A stretch of DNA of 64,000 bases from Deinococcus koreensis (lineage in GTDB: Bacteria > Deinococcota > Deinococci > Deinococcales > Deinococcaceae). A program made the translations under genes and the position numbers. Shown in pieces: positions 54,348 to 62,622 of the stretch (the stretch's first letter is position 1; the number at the start of each line of letters is the position of its first letter). Where the stretch lies: assembly GCF_002901445.1 (NCBI RefSeq), contig NZ_PPPD01000004.1:1-64000 (forward strand). Direction: 5' to 3'. Under the pieces are notes generated by a model. That model was given only the letters and a program-made list of their open reading frames with translations, made no database searches and had not been told where the DNA came from.

Positions 54348-56336
54348 ATGACCGATCCTCAGCCTGGACATGAGGCCGCCCGCCCTCAGGCCCGCTCCCT
54401 CACCTCCCCTGAGGACGCGGCGGAGGGCGCCGCCCCGGGGGAGCGGCCCGCTGGGACGTGCTCCTCCTGGCTGGACGTGAAGCGGCACTTCGAGCCTGGG
54501 GTGGCCGGGGCCGGCCTGGGCGAGATCCCCGAGCCGGACAGCGCCGAGTTTCCGCCCTTCCTGGCGACCCTCCACGCCCGGAACCCCCCGCTGGCCCTGG
54601 CGCTGGTGGCCGCCACCCGCCGCCTGCGGCAGGGGCTGGATCTGCCCTCGTCGCGCGCGGCCCAGCGCCGGGAACGCAGGCGGGCCACGCGCCGCCTGCT
54701 CTTCATGCGCCGGACACCGGAGGGCCGCTGGGTCGCCGACAAGCGCAAGGCGCCCCTCTACGGCATGCTCGGCCTGCTGCTCTCCGGGGCCCTCCTGACG
54801 GCGGTGTACGCCCTGCCCCGGCTGGCCGCCGCGCCGGAGATGGCCTCCAGCGCGCAGACCACGCCAGTGGCCCCCGGGAAGCGCACCACACCCACAGGGG
54901 CCACACCCACCGCCGAATCCGAGGCCGCCCTGGTGAAGTCCCGCGAGGCCCTGGCCCGCTTCCGTACCCAGCAGGCGGCCCGGAACCCTCAGCCTGCCGC
55001 GCCTGTGGGCGGCCCCAGCGGCCCGACGACCCGCACCGGTCGCGAACCCGGCGCCATCACGGGCGGCCTGGTGGGGGGAGCGGCCCGCTCGACGACCACG
55101 TTCAAGCCCTTGAGTACGGAGGCCAGTCCGCCCCCCCCACCGGTCGTGCCGGAACGCCGCGTGAGGAGGGCCGACCGACCGCCGCCGGCCCTCTTCACCC
55201 CGGTGACCGTCGCCCCCGCGCCGCAACCGCCCACCCCTCCGGCTCCCGCTGCGCCTCCTGGGGGCTCATTCGGCGCCCCACCTGACCCCCGGCCCCTCCC
55301 CTGGGCCCCGACCCCGGCACGCCCCACGCGGGCCCCGGCAGCGCGGCCAGTCGCGGCCGCCCGGCCGGCCCCTCCCTCGACCGCTGCGGCCCGGCCCGCG
55401 CCTCCAGCCCATGGGGGCGCGGCCTTGACCCGCGCCAGCGAGGCTCCGGACGTCAACGCCGCCTTCGGTGCCCTGCGCGTGATGCCCGCCCCTGGGGATG
55501 CCCCGGAGTCGGCCGACAGCCCGCGGTTCACCGGGGGTGCCGAGGCCCCGTCCATGCCAGCCGTCCGCACCCTGTCCTCCAGCACGGTGCGGGACACCAT
55601 TCCTGTGACCGCGCCTCCACCTCCGGACACCGCAGGGTTTGCCAGTGGCGTGGTGTACGAGCGCGCGCCCCGCCCGGCTGTGGCGGCTGCGGCGGTCGGC
55701 TCCGGCGCAGGGGAGACCCTTCCCGCCGAGACGCCGTTCGGCAGTGAGGCCAGCATCCCGGCGTCCACCATCGGTGCGACCGGCCCGTTTGCACCCCTGC
55801 AACAGGTGCCGGCCACCCTGATGACCGCCATTCGGACTCCGGGCGGCGGGTCGGTGCCGGTGGTGGCCGTGACCCCGGACGGCGGCTCGTTCGTCGGGCT
55901 GGCCACCATCCAGGCCACCCTGGCCCGGGTGGACATGCAGTTCCGGCGGTATGTCGCCGCAGACGGCACCATCTTTGCGATCGACGCCCTGGCGTACTCC
56001 CGTGACCCCGGCGGCCTGACCCAGGGTCTCGCGGCCCAGATCCAGGTGGTGGCCCCGACGCTGGCCCTCGACGCGGCGCAGAACAGCGCCAACGCCCTGA
56101 ACACGTACGTCCAGAACGTCGCGGCGGCGGCCAGGACGCAGGGCACCAGCATCACCCTTGGGGACAACCTGACCCTGTCCGGGCCGTCGGTGGCGACCCT
56201 GGCCCAGACCCTGCTCGGCGGCCTCGGCAGCACCTTCCGGATGCCGGAGACCGCCCAGAGCGTCACCCGGATTGCCACGGTCAGGGGCAATGTGCCCCTG
56301 ATCGTCATTGCGGGCCTGGGCGGGGAGGGCCGCTGA
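54348..56336 (+). CDS. VirB10/TrbI-like protein
   Basis: 662 residues from the ATG at 54348 (a GTG two codons earlier is possible). A cytoplasmic N-terminus of about 130 residues is followed by one membrane helix (about 135-157, LYGMLGLLLSGALLTAVYAL). Next is a very long alanine/proline-rich periplasmic linker (about 160-480) and a C-terminal domain with AAGTIFAIDALAYSRD-like strands (written AADGTIFAIDALAY). This is the architecture of VirB10, which spans both membranes. The linker is unusually long and the C-terminal match is faint. Confidence 0.7.
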   Translation: MTDPQPGHEAARPQARSLTSPEDAAEGAAPGERPAGTCSSWLDVKRHFEPGVAGAGLGEIPEPDSAEFPPFLATLHARNPPLALALVAATRRLRQGLDLPSSRAAQRRERRRATRRLLFMRRTPEGRWVADKRKAPLYGMLGLLLSGALLTAVYALPRLAAAPEMASSAQTTPVAPGKRTTPTGATPTAESEAALVKSREALARFRTQQAARNPQPAAPVGGPSGPTTRTGREPGAITGGLVGGAARSTTTFKPLSTEASPPPPPVVPERRVRRADRPPPALFTPVTVAPAPQPPTPPAPAAPPGGSFGAPPDPRPLPWAPTPARPTRAPAARPVAAARPAPPSTAAARPAPPAHGGAALTRASEAPDVNAAFGALRVMPAPGDAPESADSPRFTGGAEAPSMPAVRTLSSSTVRDTIPVTAPPPPDTAGFASGVVYERAPRPAVAAAAVGSGAGETLPAETPFGSEASIPASTIGATGPFAPLQQVPATLMTAIRTPGGGSVPVVAVTPDGGSFVGLATIQATLARVDMQFRRYVAADGTIFAIDALAYSRDPGGLTQGLAAQIQVVAPTLALDAAQNSANALNTYVQNVAAAARTQGTSITLGDNLTLSGPSVATLAQTLLGGLGSTFRMPETAQSVTRIATVRGNVPLIVIAGLGGEGR

Positions 56337-56614
56337 TGACGGGCCCCCTGCGCTCGCTGGTGCCGGTGCTGTGGCTGCTGGCTGCGTCCACGGCCTCGGC
56401 CTGGGCCCTGCGTCACTTCCTGGTGACCGGCCGCCCCGCTTCGACGCTGACCCTGGGGGCCGCGTGCGCCACAGGTGGGCTGTGGTTCTTCGCCTTCCCG
56501 CGGTTCCAGGCCCTGCTGTGGCCGCAGGTCGCCTTGATGGTGGTGGCCGGCGTCCTGGCCCTGGGCGCATTGCTGGTGCCGGTGGCTGGCCGGCTGCTCC
56601 CACAGCGTGCATAG
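56336..56614 (+). CDS. Small membrane protein after the VirB10-like gene
   Basis: 92 residues with three hydrophobic helices (about 7-25, 38-55, 63-85) and few charged residues. Its ATG overlaps the VirB10-like stop (TGATG), so the two are translationally coupled. No family is recognised. It may be an accessory inner-membrane subunit of the secretion system. Confidence 0.6.
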   Translation: MTGPLRSLVPVLWLLAASTASAWALRHFLVTGRPASTLTLGAACATGGLWFFAFPRFQALLWPQVALMVVAGVLALGALLVPVAGRLLPQRA

Positions 56615-56971
56615 CGAAAGATTGACAGACACAGCCCACTGAGAGAAGGCGCTCATGGAGAGCCTTGTATCTTGCTGACTTTCTTCATTATGAGAAGAGG
56701 GAGACGGGTGGGGCATCGTTTCTCAGCTCGTGCGAAGGCCTGGTGTGTAGAGCTCATGCAGCACTTGGTCGAACCATTCGGAAGCAAGCCCGGGCACCAT
56801 CAGCGCAGCTCCCAGAGCCGAACCGACACAGCGACCCTGAGCTTCAATCAGATCCTGTGTGGTCGGCCAAAACGAGACGCGAACGTCGTTCGGGCGCGGT
56901 AGGATAACCAGGTCTACGGACGGGCTGCATGACAAGTGGGACGTAGAGGGCGTGTCCTCAGCAAGAGGAAA
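56615..56971. other. Region without a convincing gene
   Basis: On the minus strand 56723-56899 reads PNDVRVSFWPTTQDLIEAQG and on to a stop, which looks protein-like but has no start or family. It may be the end of a broken gene. Nothing else is seen. Confidence 0.3.
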
Positions 56972-56993
56972 CCCCGGTGTTTCCGCACCGGGG
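56972..56993 (+). repeat. 8-bp hairpin upstream of a hydrophobic short ORF
   Basis: CCCCGGTG and CACCGGGG pair perfectly around TTTCCG. A purine-rich AAGGTGGTGAT follows seven bases later. Confidence 0.5.
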
Positions 56994-57016
56994 CCACTGA
57001 AAGGTGGTGATTCTCT

Positions 57017-57154
57017 ACGAAGCACAAGCAGCATACCACGCAGGGCCGCCGTCGTCTGACGGCTCGACTGGTGACGGCCTGGGCTGGGGCGGTTTCCGCC
57101 GTCCTGCTCGCCGTGAAGCTCTTGGTGGAGATCATCAAACTGATCCTCACCTAG
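57017..57154 (+). other. Hydrophobic short ORF without an AUG
   Basis: From ACG at 57017, nine bases after an SD-like AAGGTGG, the frame codes for 45 residues: a basic start (KHKQHTTQGRRRL) and one hydrophobic helix (AWAGAVSAVLLAVKLLVEII). The first regular start is a GTG at 57071, leaving 27 residues. The layout (hairpin, strong ribosome site, basic-hydrophobic peptide, terminator) resembles small type I toxins. The missing AUG makes translation doubtful. Confidence 0.3.
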
Positions 57155-57201
57155 CCTGAAGCTCTCGTGCGGCCCATAGCGTTCCCAGCTCGTCCAAAGA
57201 C

Positions 57202-57227
57202 AACCCCCGACTGCAAGGCCGGGGGTT
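57202..57227. terminator. Terminator-like hairpin
   Basis: AACCCCCG (57202-57209) and CGGGGGTT (57220-57227) pair perfectly around ten bases. It lies 48 bases beyond the hydrophobic short ORF and downstream of the 42-residue minus-strand gene, so it may serve both. Confidence 0.55.
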
Positions 57228-57336
57228 ACTCACTTCTCCCCCTGGCAAACCCCAGAGATCTTCTGACGTGGTGACAAAAAAGATGGCCGCGTCGAGTGCG
57301 CGGCCCGTCGTGCAGATTCATTTCCCAGCCTACTTT

Positions 57337-57465
57337 CTACTTCTTGTTCGTGATTTTAACGGTCGTCTTGGGGCTGTCCTTGACCTTCTTATCGGTCACG
57401 AATCGGCCCGTTCCGGCATCGTGGTTCGTCGTCCTGGTGGACTTCGCACTTCCTTTCGTTGGCAT
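57337..57465 (-). CDS. 42-residue basic protein
   Basis: A short gene from the ATG at 57465, preceded by the strong ribosome site GGGAGGTGAG. The protein is lysine- and threonine-rich (HDAGTGRFVTDKKVKDSPKT, ending VKITNKK). It resembles the widespread small proteins with a G(R/K)FVT-K-A-x-x-P-x-TTV pattern, whose function is unknown. It lies between a terminator and the second partition pair, and is probably cytoplasmic. Confidence 0.65.
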   Translation of the reverse strand: MPTKGSAKSTRTTNHDAGTGRFVTDKKVKDSPKTTVKITNKK

Positions 57466-57580
57466 GTTCTCACCTCCCTTCTACGTAAATAACATAAGAA
57501 GGGGTTATAGGTCAAGCTCTGGTATCTTCCTTCGCCACAGGGTACTAGATGTGGTAGTACGGCGGCGCGCTCGCTAGGTG

Positions 57581-57949
57581 CTAACTCTTTTCGTCGCCTT
57601 GGTGCTGCCGTATGTAGTCGATCAAGGCTGCTTCGACCACATCGCCCAGGGTCATCCCCTCAAGCCCAGCCAGCCCAGCAGCGGCCCGCTTGAGTTCGGG
57701 CCGAATGCGCACGTTGAGCTGCTCGCGGGGAACATCGGTACGCTTCACCGTGCCGTCCTCTTCTCGTCTCCCCTTCCGCTGTGGGGGCAGGGCATAGGCT
57801 GCTGGATTCTGAAGAGCGTGCCGTGGATCGCTAGCCGCTTTGGCTGAATCTCCAACCCGCTTCAACTCTGTAGGCGTTGCTAGCACTTCCGGCTCTCCCG
57901 TCTTTTCCGGCTCTGCTGCGTAGCTGAAGCGTCCTCCCTTACGGGTCAT
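57581..57949 (-). CDS. Ribbon-helix-helix protein, partner of the second ParA-type ATPase
   Basis: 122 residues from the ATG at 57949, overlapping the ParA-type stop (ATGA). The N-terminal 70 residues are charged and disordered. The C-terminal domain (EQLNVRIRPELKRAAAGLAG, then LGDVVEAALIDYIRQHQ) is a clear ribbon-helix-helix. It is unlike the first such protein in sequence but has the same layout, so it should act as the site-binding partner of the adjacent ATPase. Confidence 0.75.
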   Translation of the reverse strand: MTRKGGRFSYAAEPEKTGEPEVLATPTELKRVGDSAKAASDPRHALQNPAAYALPPQRKGRREEDGTVKRTDVPREQLNVRIRPELKRAAAGLAGLEGMTLGDVVEAALIDYIRQHQGDEKS

Positions 57950-58545
57950 GCCACCACCTCTCGGGCCACCGCTTGAATGTCCGCCCACGCTTCCCTGGCA
58001 CGGTCGTCTCGGACATCCCGCACCAGGCCGCCCGCCTCGGCCGCCCGCTCGTGGGCTGCGCATCGCCTCACCACCGCCTCTAAACAGGTCACACCCGCGC
58101 CCCTGAGGGCGTCCCGTGCCTCCTGGCCCACCCTGCCCACTGGAGGGGCTTTGGTGATAACCACGCGCACTGCTGCCAGGTCGTCACCGGCCCGCAGTTG
58201 CCGCCAAAGGTTCAGTGTGCTTTGAACTTCCAGTCTGGATACGCCACATGGAATGAGTACCTGGTCGAAAGTTCGGGCCAGCTCCAGCAGATCATCGACG
58301 GCGGGCCGCCCCTCACTGTCCACTATCAAGAATGCCGCGCCCTTGATTCCCTGTCCTGCCTGCTCTGGGGACAGGACTTCAAAAGGCACCGGTGCCAGCT
58401 CCGCCCACTGAAGGCAGGAACGAACCCGCGTGTCCTCGTCCACTAGTGCAACTCGGCCGCGCTCAGCCAGAGCGCCGGCAAGATTGAAAGCTAGAGTAGA
58501 TTTACCTACTCCCCCCTTCTCGGATGTGACCGCTATACGTTTCAT
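57946..58545 (-). CDS. ParA-type ATPase, second copy
   Basis: 199 residues. Walker A SEKGGVGKSTLAFNL is at 8-22, VDEDTRVRSCLQWAEL follows near 35-50, and IVDSEGRP stands for Walker A'. Compared with the first copy, the usual DxD of the switch region reads DED. It is co-transcribed with a ribbon-helix-helix gene. A second, divergent partition pair on one replicon suggests a past plasmid fusion or an integrated element. Confidence 0.85.
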   Translation of the reverse strand: MKRIAVTSEKGGVGKSTLAFNLAGALAERGRVALVDEDTRVRSCLQWAELAPVPFEVLSPEQAGQGIKGAAFLIVDSEGRPAVDDLLELARTFDQVLIPCGVSRLEVQSTLNLWRQLRAGDDLAAVRVVITKAPPVGRVGQEARDALRGAGVTCLEAVVRRCAAHERAAEAGGLVRDVRDDRAREAWADIQAVAREVVA

Positions 58546-58631
58546 GCTTCAAGCAGCATAAGCTGAGTTGTGCCGGAAGAGACGGTATGCCGGAAGTGCT
58601 AGCTATATTGAATTCTCAGCCCTGGAGAGAG

Positions 58632-59246
58632 TCAATCCTCATGCTGTGAGAATGTGCGTATGTACGCCATGAGCCCGACTACGATGATAAACATCGATAT
58701 AGCCGCATTCAAATACATAAATCCATCAAGCATACCGACAATATTCGTCAATGGAGAAGCAAAGCGAAATTTAGAGAATGTATTTTCATCTAAGATTCGA
58801 TTGCCTATAGCCAACACGAAAGTCATTCCTAAAAAATAAAACCCTTTAAGCAGGGCTCTACCTGCATATCCATACCTATATGACATCTCTTGATTATTTT
58901 TAATTGATCCCTGTGCGGCTAAAATAAAGCCACCGAAAGCTAAAATTCCGAATGGTATCAATGACGCCCCAACGTCCAAGTTTTCAGGCAGAAAATTTAT
59001 TTCTTTAATCTTTTTGTCACTTAATTGAAATATAAAATACCACACTACCCAAAAACCCGCAAAACCCGCAAATAAAGTTAATATGGCGGTATAAACCATA
59101 CCCAAGAAGGGAATAAAATTTCTTACATCTAACAGAGCTTTTCTGGATTTGCCCGATCTATAAATATTTCTACGAAACCAAACACGCATCCGAGTGAGTA
59201 TCAACATAGAAGATAGTACGTTGACTGAATCGGGATAGTTGCACAA
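58632..59246 (-). CDS. AT-rich membrane protein of unknown function
   Basis: 204 residues with four membrane helices (about 48-73, 93-112, 130-150, 172-193) and lysine/isoleucine-rich composition quite unlike its neighbours. The gene is visibly AT-rich in an otherwise GC-rich window. Internal ATGs allow a shorter start. No family is recognised. It stands alone between the second partition pair and a serine recombinase and was probably acquired recently. Confidence 0.65.
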   Translation of the reverse strand: MCNYPDSVNVLSSMLILTRMRVWFRRNIYRSGKSRKALLDVRNFIPFLGMVYTAILTLFAGFAGFWVVWYFIFQLSDKKIKEINFLPENLDVGASLIPFGILAFGGFILAAQGSIKNNQEMSYRYGYAGRALLKGFYFLGMTFVLAIGNRILDENTFSKFRFASPLTNIVGMLDGFMYLNAAISMFIIVVGLMAYIRTFSQHED

Positions 59247-59352
59247 CTTGACAGTGTAGGTCGTTTGGCTTAGCGATCATCAGTAAATTTTTTCGTGCGT
59301 CTACTGAATGAATTGGACGTACGGCTGTTTAAAAGGTTTTGTTTTTGCTTGA

Positions 59353-60060
59353 TCACGTTGCCCGCTCCAGTATCCGGCTGACCTGCATAGCGGTGAACGC
59401 TTTGCCCCTCCGCGTGGTGTGCCCCTCGGCATTCAGGCGGGCCGCGATCCGGGCCAGACTGGCGCCGGAGTCCCGAAGCAGCCGGACATAGCCGGCCGCC
59501 TTGCGCTCAGCCTCACGGGCCGCCTCACGCTGTACGGCCGCGCCCTTGACCTGCGCGGCGTGGGTCAGGTTCTCGGGCTGGCCCAGCACTACCCCACGCG
59601 CCTTCACGGCCCCTAAGGCCGCCTTCGTACGCTGGGAAATCAAGGCCGCCTCCCGCTCGGCCACGGCCGCCATCACGTGGATGGTCAGGTTGTCGACTTC
59701 GGGCATATCCACCGCGACGAATCGCACCCCGGACTCCATCAGAGCGGACACGAAGGCCACGTTCCTGGCCAGGCGATCCAGCTTGGCGATCAGCAGCACG
59801 GCGCCTGTGCGCCGGCTCTGGGCGAGGGCGGCGGCCAGCTGAGGGCGGTGGCGTTTGCGGGTGCCCGTCTCGACCTCGGTGAACTCCTGGGCGAGCACCA
59901 GGCCCCGACCGGCGGCGAACGCCTGTACGGCCGCGCGCTGGGCTTCCAGGCCCAGGCCGGAGGCGCCCTGCTTGACGGTGGAGACGCGGTAGTAGGCGAC
60001 GGTGGGGGTGCCTGGCAGGAGGGCGGCGATGGTCACAAGGCGAGCGTAACAGGGAAGCAT
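59353..60060 (-). CDS. Serine recombinase (resolvase family)
   Basis: 235 residues from the ATG at 60060, or 227 from a GTG at 60036. The resolvase domain has the catalytic serine in AYYRVSTVKQ, the arginine pair in LLIAKLDRLARN, and VAEREAALISQRTKAAL. The C-terminal helix-turn-helix (SLARIAARLNAEGHTTRRGKAF) is the Hin/resolvase type. All key residues are present. It may resolve plasmid multimers or mobilise a neighbouring segment such as the AT-rich gene. Confidence 0.9.
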   Translation of the reverse strand: MLPCYARLVTIAALLPGTPTVAYYRVSTVKQGASGLGLEAQRAAVQAFAAGRGLVLAQEFTEVETGTRKRHRPQLAAALAQSRRTGAVLLIAKLDRLARNVAFVSALMESGVRFVAVDMPEVDNLTIHVMAAVAEREAALISQRTKAALGAVKARGVVLGQPENLTHAAQVKGAAVQREAAREAERKAAGYVRLLRDSGASLARIAARLNAEGHTTRRGKAFTAMQVSRILERAT

Positions 60061-60162
60061 ACACGATTCAGAAATTCTGGTATGCCCGGCACACCAGACC
60101 GACTGGGACGAGGTTTCTCACTGTATGAAGGGCAAGAACCCGCTCACTTAAACTGAAAGGGC

Positions 60163-61092
60163 GTGAACCGCACCGACCGCCTGCTCGCCATCGTCCTCGA
60201 ACTGCAAGGACGAGGCCGCGCGCGTGCGGACGATCTCGCCCGGCAGCTCGAGGTCTCCAAACGCACCATCTACCGCGATGTGCTCGCCCTGAACGAGGCG
60301 GGGGTGCCCATCGTGAGCACCCCTGGACAGGGCTACACCCTGATGCCCGGCTACTTTCTGCCACCGCTGCACTTTAGTGTGGACGAAGCCGTCATGCTCC
60401 TGTTGGGCAGCGACGTCATGACCCAGGCCTTCGACCCGGGCCTGGCCGGTGCCGCCGGCCGCGCCGCGCGCAAGATCAGCGCCGTGCTCGGGGAGGACGT
60501 TCAGCGCGAGGTGCAATTCCTGCGTGACCACCTCCGGCTGGTGGAACGCGACCCAGGTGGGGACGAAACACGGGGCAAGCTGCGGACGCTGCGCCAGGCC
60601 ACCCTGGAGCGGCGGACGGTCGAGTTCCGGTATTACAAACCCCGTGGTGGGGGGGAAGCGCGGCGGGTGCAGCCGCACGGGCTGTTCCGCCTGAACACCG
60701 CGTGGCTGCTCGCGGCCTTCGATCCCGACCGGGCCGCCCTGCGCACCTTCCGCCTCGACCGCATGGAGGGTCTGAGGCTGCTCTCCGAACCGTTTGAGCG
60801 CCAGCCCGAGTTCAAGCTGGAACGCGACGAGTCGCGCGAGGGGCGTGGGCTGATCGTGCGCGCCCTCTTCGCCCCCGAGGTGGCCCGCGAGGTTCGGCAT
60901 CACCCGTCCTACTACGTGACCCGGGCCCAGGAAACCCTGGACGGGCTCCTCGTCACCCTGCAGGTACGTTCTCCCGAAGAGGTGCTGCCCTGGCTGCTGT
61001 CCTGGGGCAGTGCGTGCCGGGTGCTCGAACCCGCCTCCTTACAGGCCCGGCTCCGCGACGTCGCTCAGGAGCTGCTGCGCCGGTACCCCTGA
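60163..61092 (+). CDS. HTH and WYL-domain transcriptional regulator
   Basis: 309 residues from a GTG. A winged helix-turn-helix (about 1-60, ADDLARQLEVSKRTIYRDVL) is followed by a WYL domain (about 140-215; RRTVEFRYYKPRGG, RLNTAWLLAAFDPDR) and a WCX C-terminal extension. WYL domains bind nucleic acid or nucleotides and often control defence or DNA-damage genes. It is followed by a VOC protein and a DNA glycosylase gene on the same strand. It may control them. Confidence 0.88.
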   Translation: MNRTDRLLAIVLELQGRGRARADDLARQLEVSKRTIYRDVLALNEAGVPIVSTPGQGYTLMPGYFLPPLHFSVDEAVMLLLGSDVMTQAFDPGLAGAAGRAARKISAVLGEDVQREVQFLRDHLRLVERDPGGDETRGKLRTLRQATLERRTVEFRYYKPRGGGEARRVQPHGLFRLNTAWLLAAFDPDRAALRTFRLDRMEGLRLLSEPFERQPEFKLERDESREGRGLIVRALFAPEVAREVRHHPSYYVTRAQETLDGLLVTLQVRSPEEVLPWLLSWGSACRVLEPASLQARLRDVAQELLRRYP

Positions 61093-61150
61093 CAGCTGCT
61101 GACAGGACGGTGTCACTGGCCCCCTTCAATCTGGAGGTGGAGGGAAACAA

Positions 61151-61510
61151 ATGCACACTCGTTTGGATTTCATGTCAGTGCAGGTGCGGAACCTGGAGGC
61201 TTCGCAGGAGTTCTACACGCAGGTGATTGGCTTTGAGGCCGCCGAGCCCTCTCGGCCTGGCGCGGTGGTGTTTCGCAATGAGGGGGGCGCCATCTTCGCC
61301 ATCCGCCTGCCCCTACCCGGAACGGACACCAGTCAAGATCTCGGCCTGGGCGTGGGGCTGTGGTTCGCGGTGGGGGACGCGGACGCGGCGCATGCGCGCA
61401 TCGTCTCTAATGGTGGACAGGTGGTGTCCTCTCCACAGCCTGGCCCCTTTGGGCGCATGTTCGTGGTGCGCGATCCGGACGGCTACCTGCTCACTTTCCA
61501 CCAGGCCTGA
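61151..61510 (+). CDS. VOC-family (glyoxalase-like) protein
   Basis: 119 residues, one glyoxalase/bleomycin-resistance fold: LDFMSVQVRNLEASQEFYTQ at the start, GVGLWFAVGDADAAHARIV in the middle, and FVVRDPDGYLLTFHQA at the end. Family proteins use a metal bound by His and Glu; the usual final glutamate is replaced by threonine here, so metal binding is uncertain. GGAGG precedes the ATG. It is between a WYL regulator and a DNA glycosylase gene. Confidence 0.85.
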   Translation: MHTRLDFMSVQVRNLEASQEFYTQVIGFEAAEPSRPGAVVFRNEGGAIFAIRLPLPGTDTSQDLGLGVGLWFAVGDADAAHARIVSNGGQVVSSPQPGPFGRMFVVRDPDGYLLTFHQA

Positions 61511-61521
61511 GGGAGGACAAC

Positions 61522-62433
61522 ATGCCCATACTGACCACCCACCGGCTGCGACCCGTGCCCCCCTTCGATTTCGCGCAGACGCTGAGGTTTCTCGGCGTCT
61601 TCACGCCCATGGATGGGGAGCAGACCCTGGGCCCGCGATCCCTGACGAAGGCCGTGCGGATCCATGGGCAGACCGTGGGGCTGGGCCTTCACTCCGCTGG
61701 TTCGGTCGAGGCACCTGAGTTGACCTGCGATCTCTTCTCCGACCACGCCCTCACCCCCAGGATCGAGGAAGCCGCCCTAAACCGGGTGCGCTTTTTTCTT
61801 AGCCTGGACGAAGACCTGGAGCCGTTCTACGCCCTCGCCCGGCAGGACGCACCGTTTCAGAAGGTGCTGCGGCAGTTGTACGGATACCACCAGGTGAAGT
61901 TCCTGACGCCCTTCGAGAACGCCTGCTGGGCGGTGTTGACACAGCGTACCCCGGGCAGCGTCGCCAGAGAGATGAAACGGCGTCTGGTGGAGGTCTACGG
62001 GGGATCGGTGCAGACACCGGACGGTGCCTTGCGGGCCTTCCCTGAGCCCGCCGACCTCGTCAGGGCGTCCGCTGCTGAACTGGCCGGCTTGCTGCACAAC
62101 TCGCGCAAGGGTGACGCTCTGGCCGCCGCCGCGCAGGCGTTCGGGCAGGTGAACGAGGCATGGCTGCGTCAGGAGCCGTATGACGAAGTGAAGGCTTGGC
62201 TGTGCCGCATTCGTGGGATTGGCCCCTGGTCGGCGACCTTTGTGCTACTGCGGGGGCTGGGGCGCATGGACAACCTGCCCCTGGACGACCCGGGCAATGT
62301 GTTGACCCGGGAGATGATGAGCGCGGCCACCAAAATGTACGGCCCCCTGAGCGTCCAGGCACTGAGGGAGCGCGCCTGCCACTACGGAGTTTGGCAGGGG
62401 TATTGGGGACACTATCTACGGGCGACGGGGTGA
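61522..62433 (+). CDS. DNA-3-methyladenine glycosylase II (AlkA-like)
   Basis: 303 residues. The N-terminal beta domain precedes the HhH-GPD fold, with the hairpin-helix-hairpin RIRGIGPWSATFVLLRGLG near 228-246 and the catalytic aspartate in NLPLDDPG (Asp255 or 256). It removes alkylated purines to start base excision repair. The start is 11 bases after the VOC stop, with GGAGG upstream. Deinococci commonly carry AlkA-type enzymes. Confidence 0.9.
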   Translation: MPILTTHRLRPVPPFDFAQTLRFLGVFTPMDGEQTLGPRSLTKAVRIHGQTVGLGLHSAGSVEAPELTCDLFSDHALTPRIEEAALNRVRFFLSLDEDLEPFYALARQDAPFQKVLRQLYGYHQVKFLTPFENACWAVLTQRTPGSVAREMKRRLVEVYGGSVQTPDGALRAFPEPADLVRASAAELAGLLHNSRKGDALAAAAQAFGQVNEAWLRQEPYDEVKAWLCRIRGIGPWSATFVLLRGLGRMDNLPLDDPGNVLTREMMSAATKMYGPLSVQALRERACHYGVWQGYWGHYLRATG

Positions 62434-62622
62434 ACTGTCTTGAGCCTGGCAGGCAACAGGCTACCCACCGGAAGCGCCTATCGACGTCACAGAGAGAACA
62501 GGCGTCCTGCACGAGTCATTCCCCCTATCGAACCAAAAGCTCTCAATCCCGCATGCTTCCATAACAGCTCACATCGGGTCGTTTGAGGGGTGTTATGGAG
62601 TGCGTAATCCTGTGTAGCCTCA
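62434..62622. other. Intergenic region with a weak hairpin
   Basis: AGCCTG (62443-62448) and CAGGCT (62457-62462) may form the terminator of the glycosylase gene. The rest shows no gene. Confidence 0.35.
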
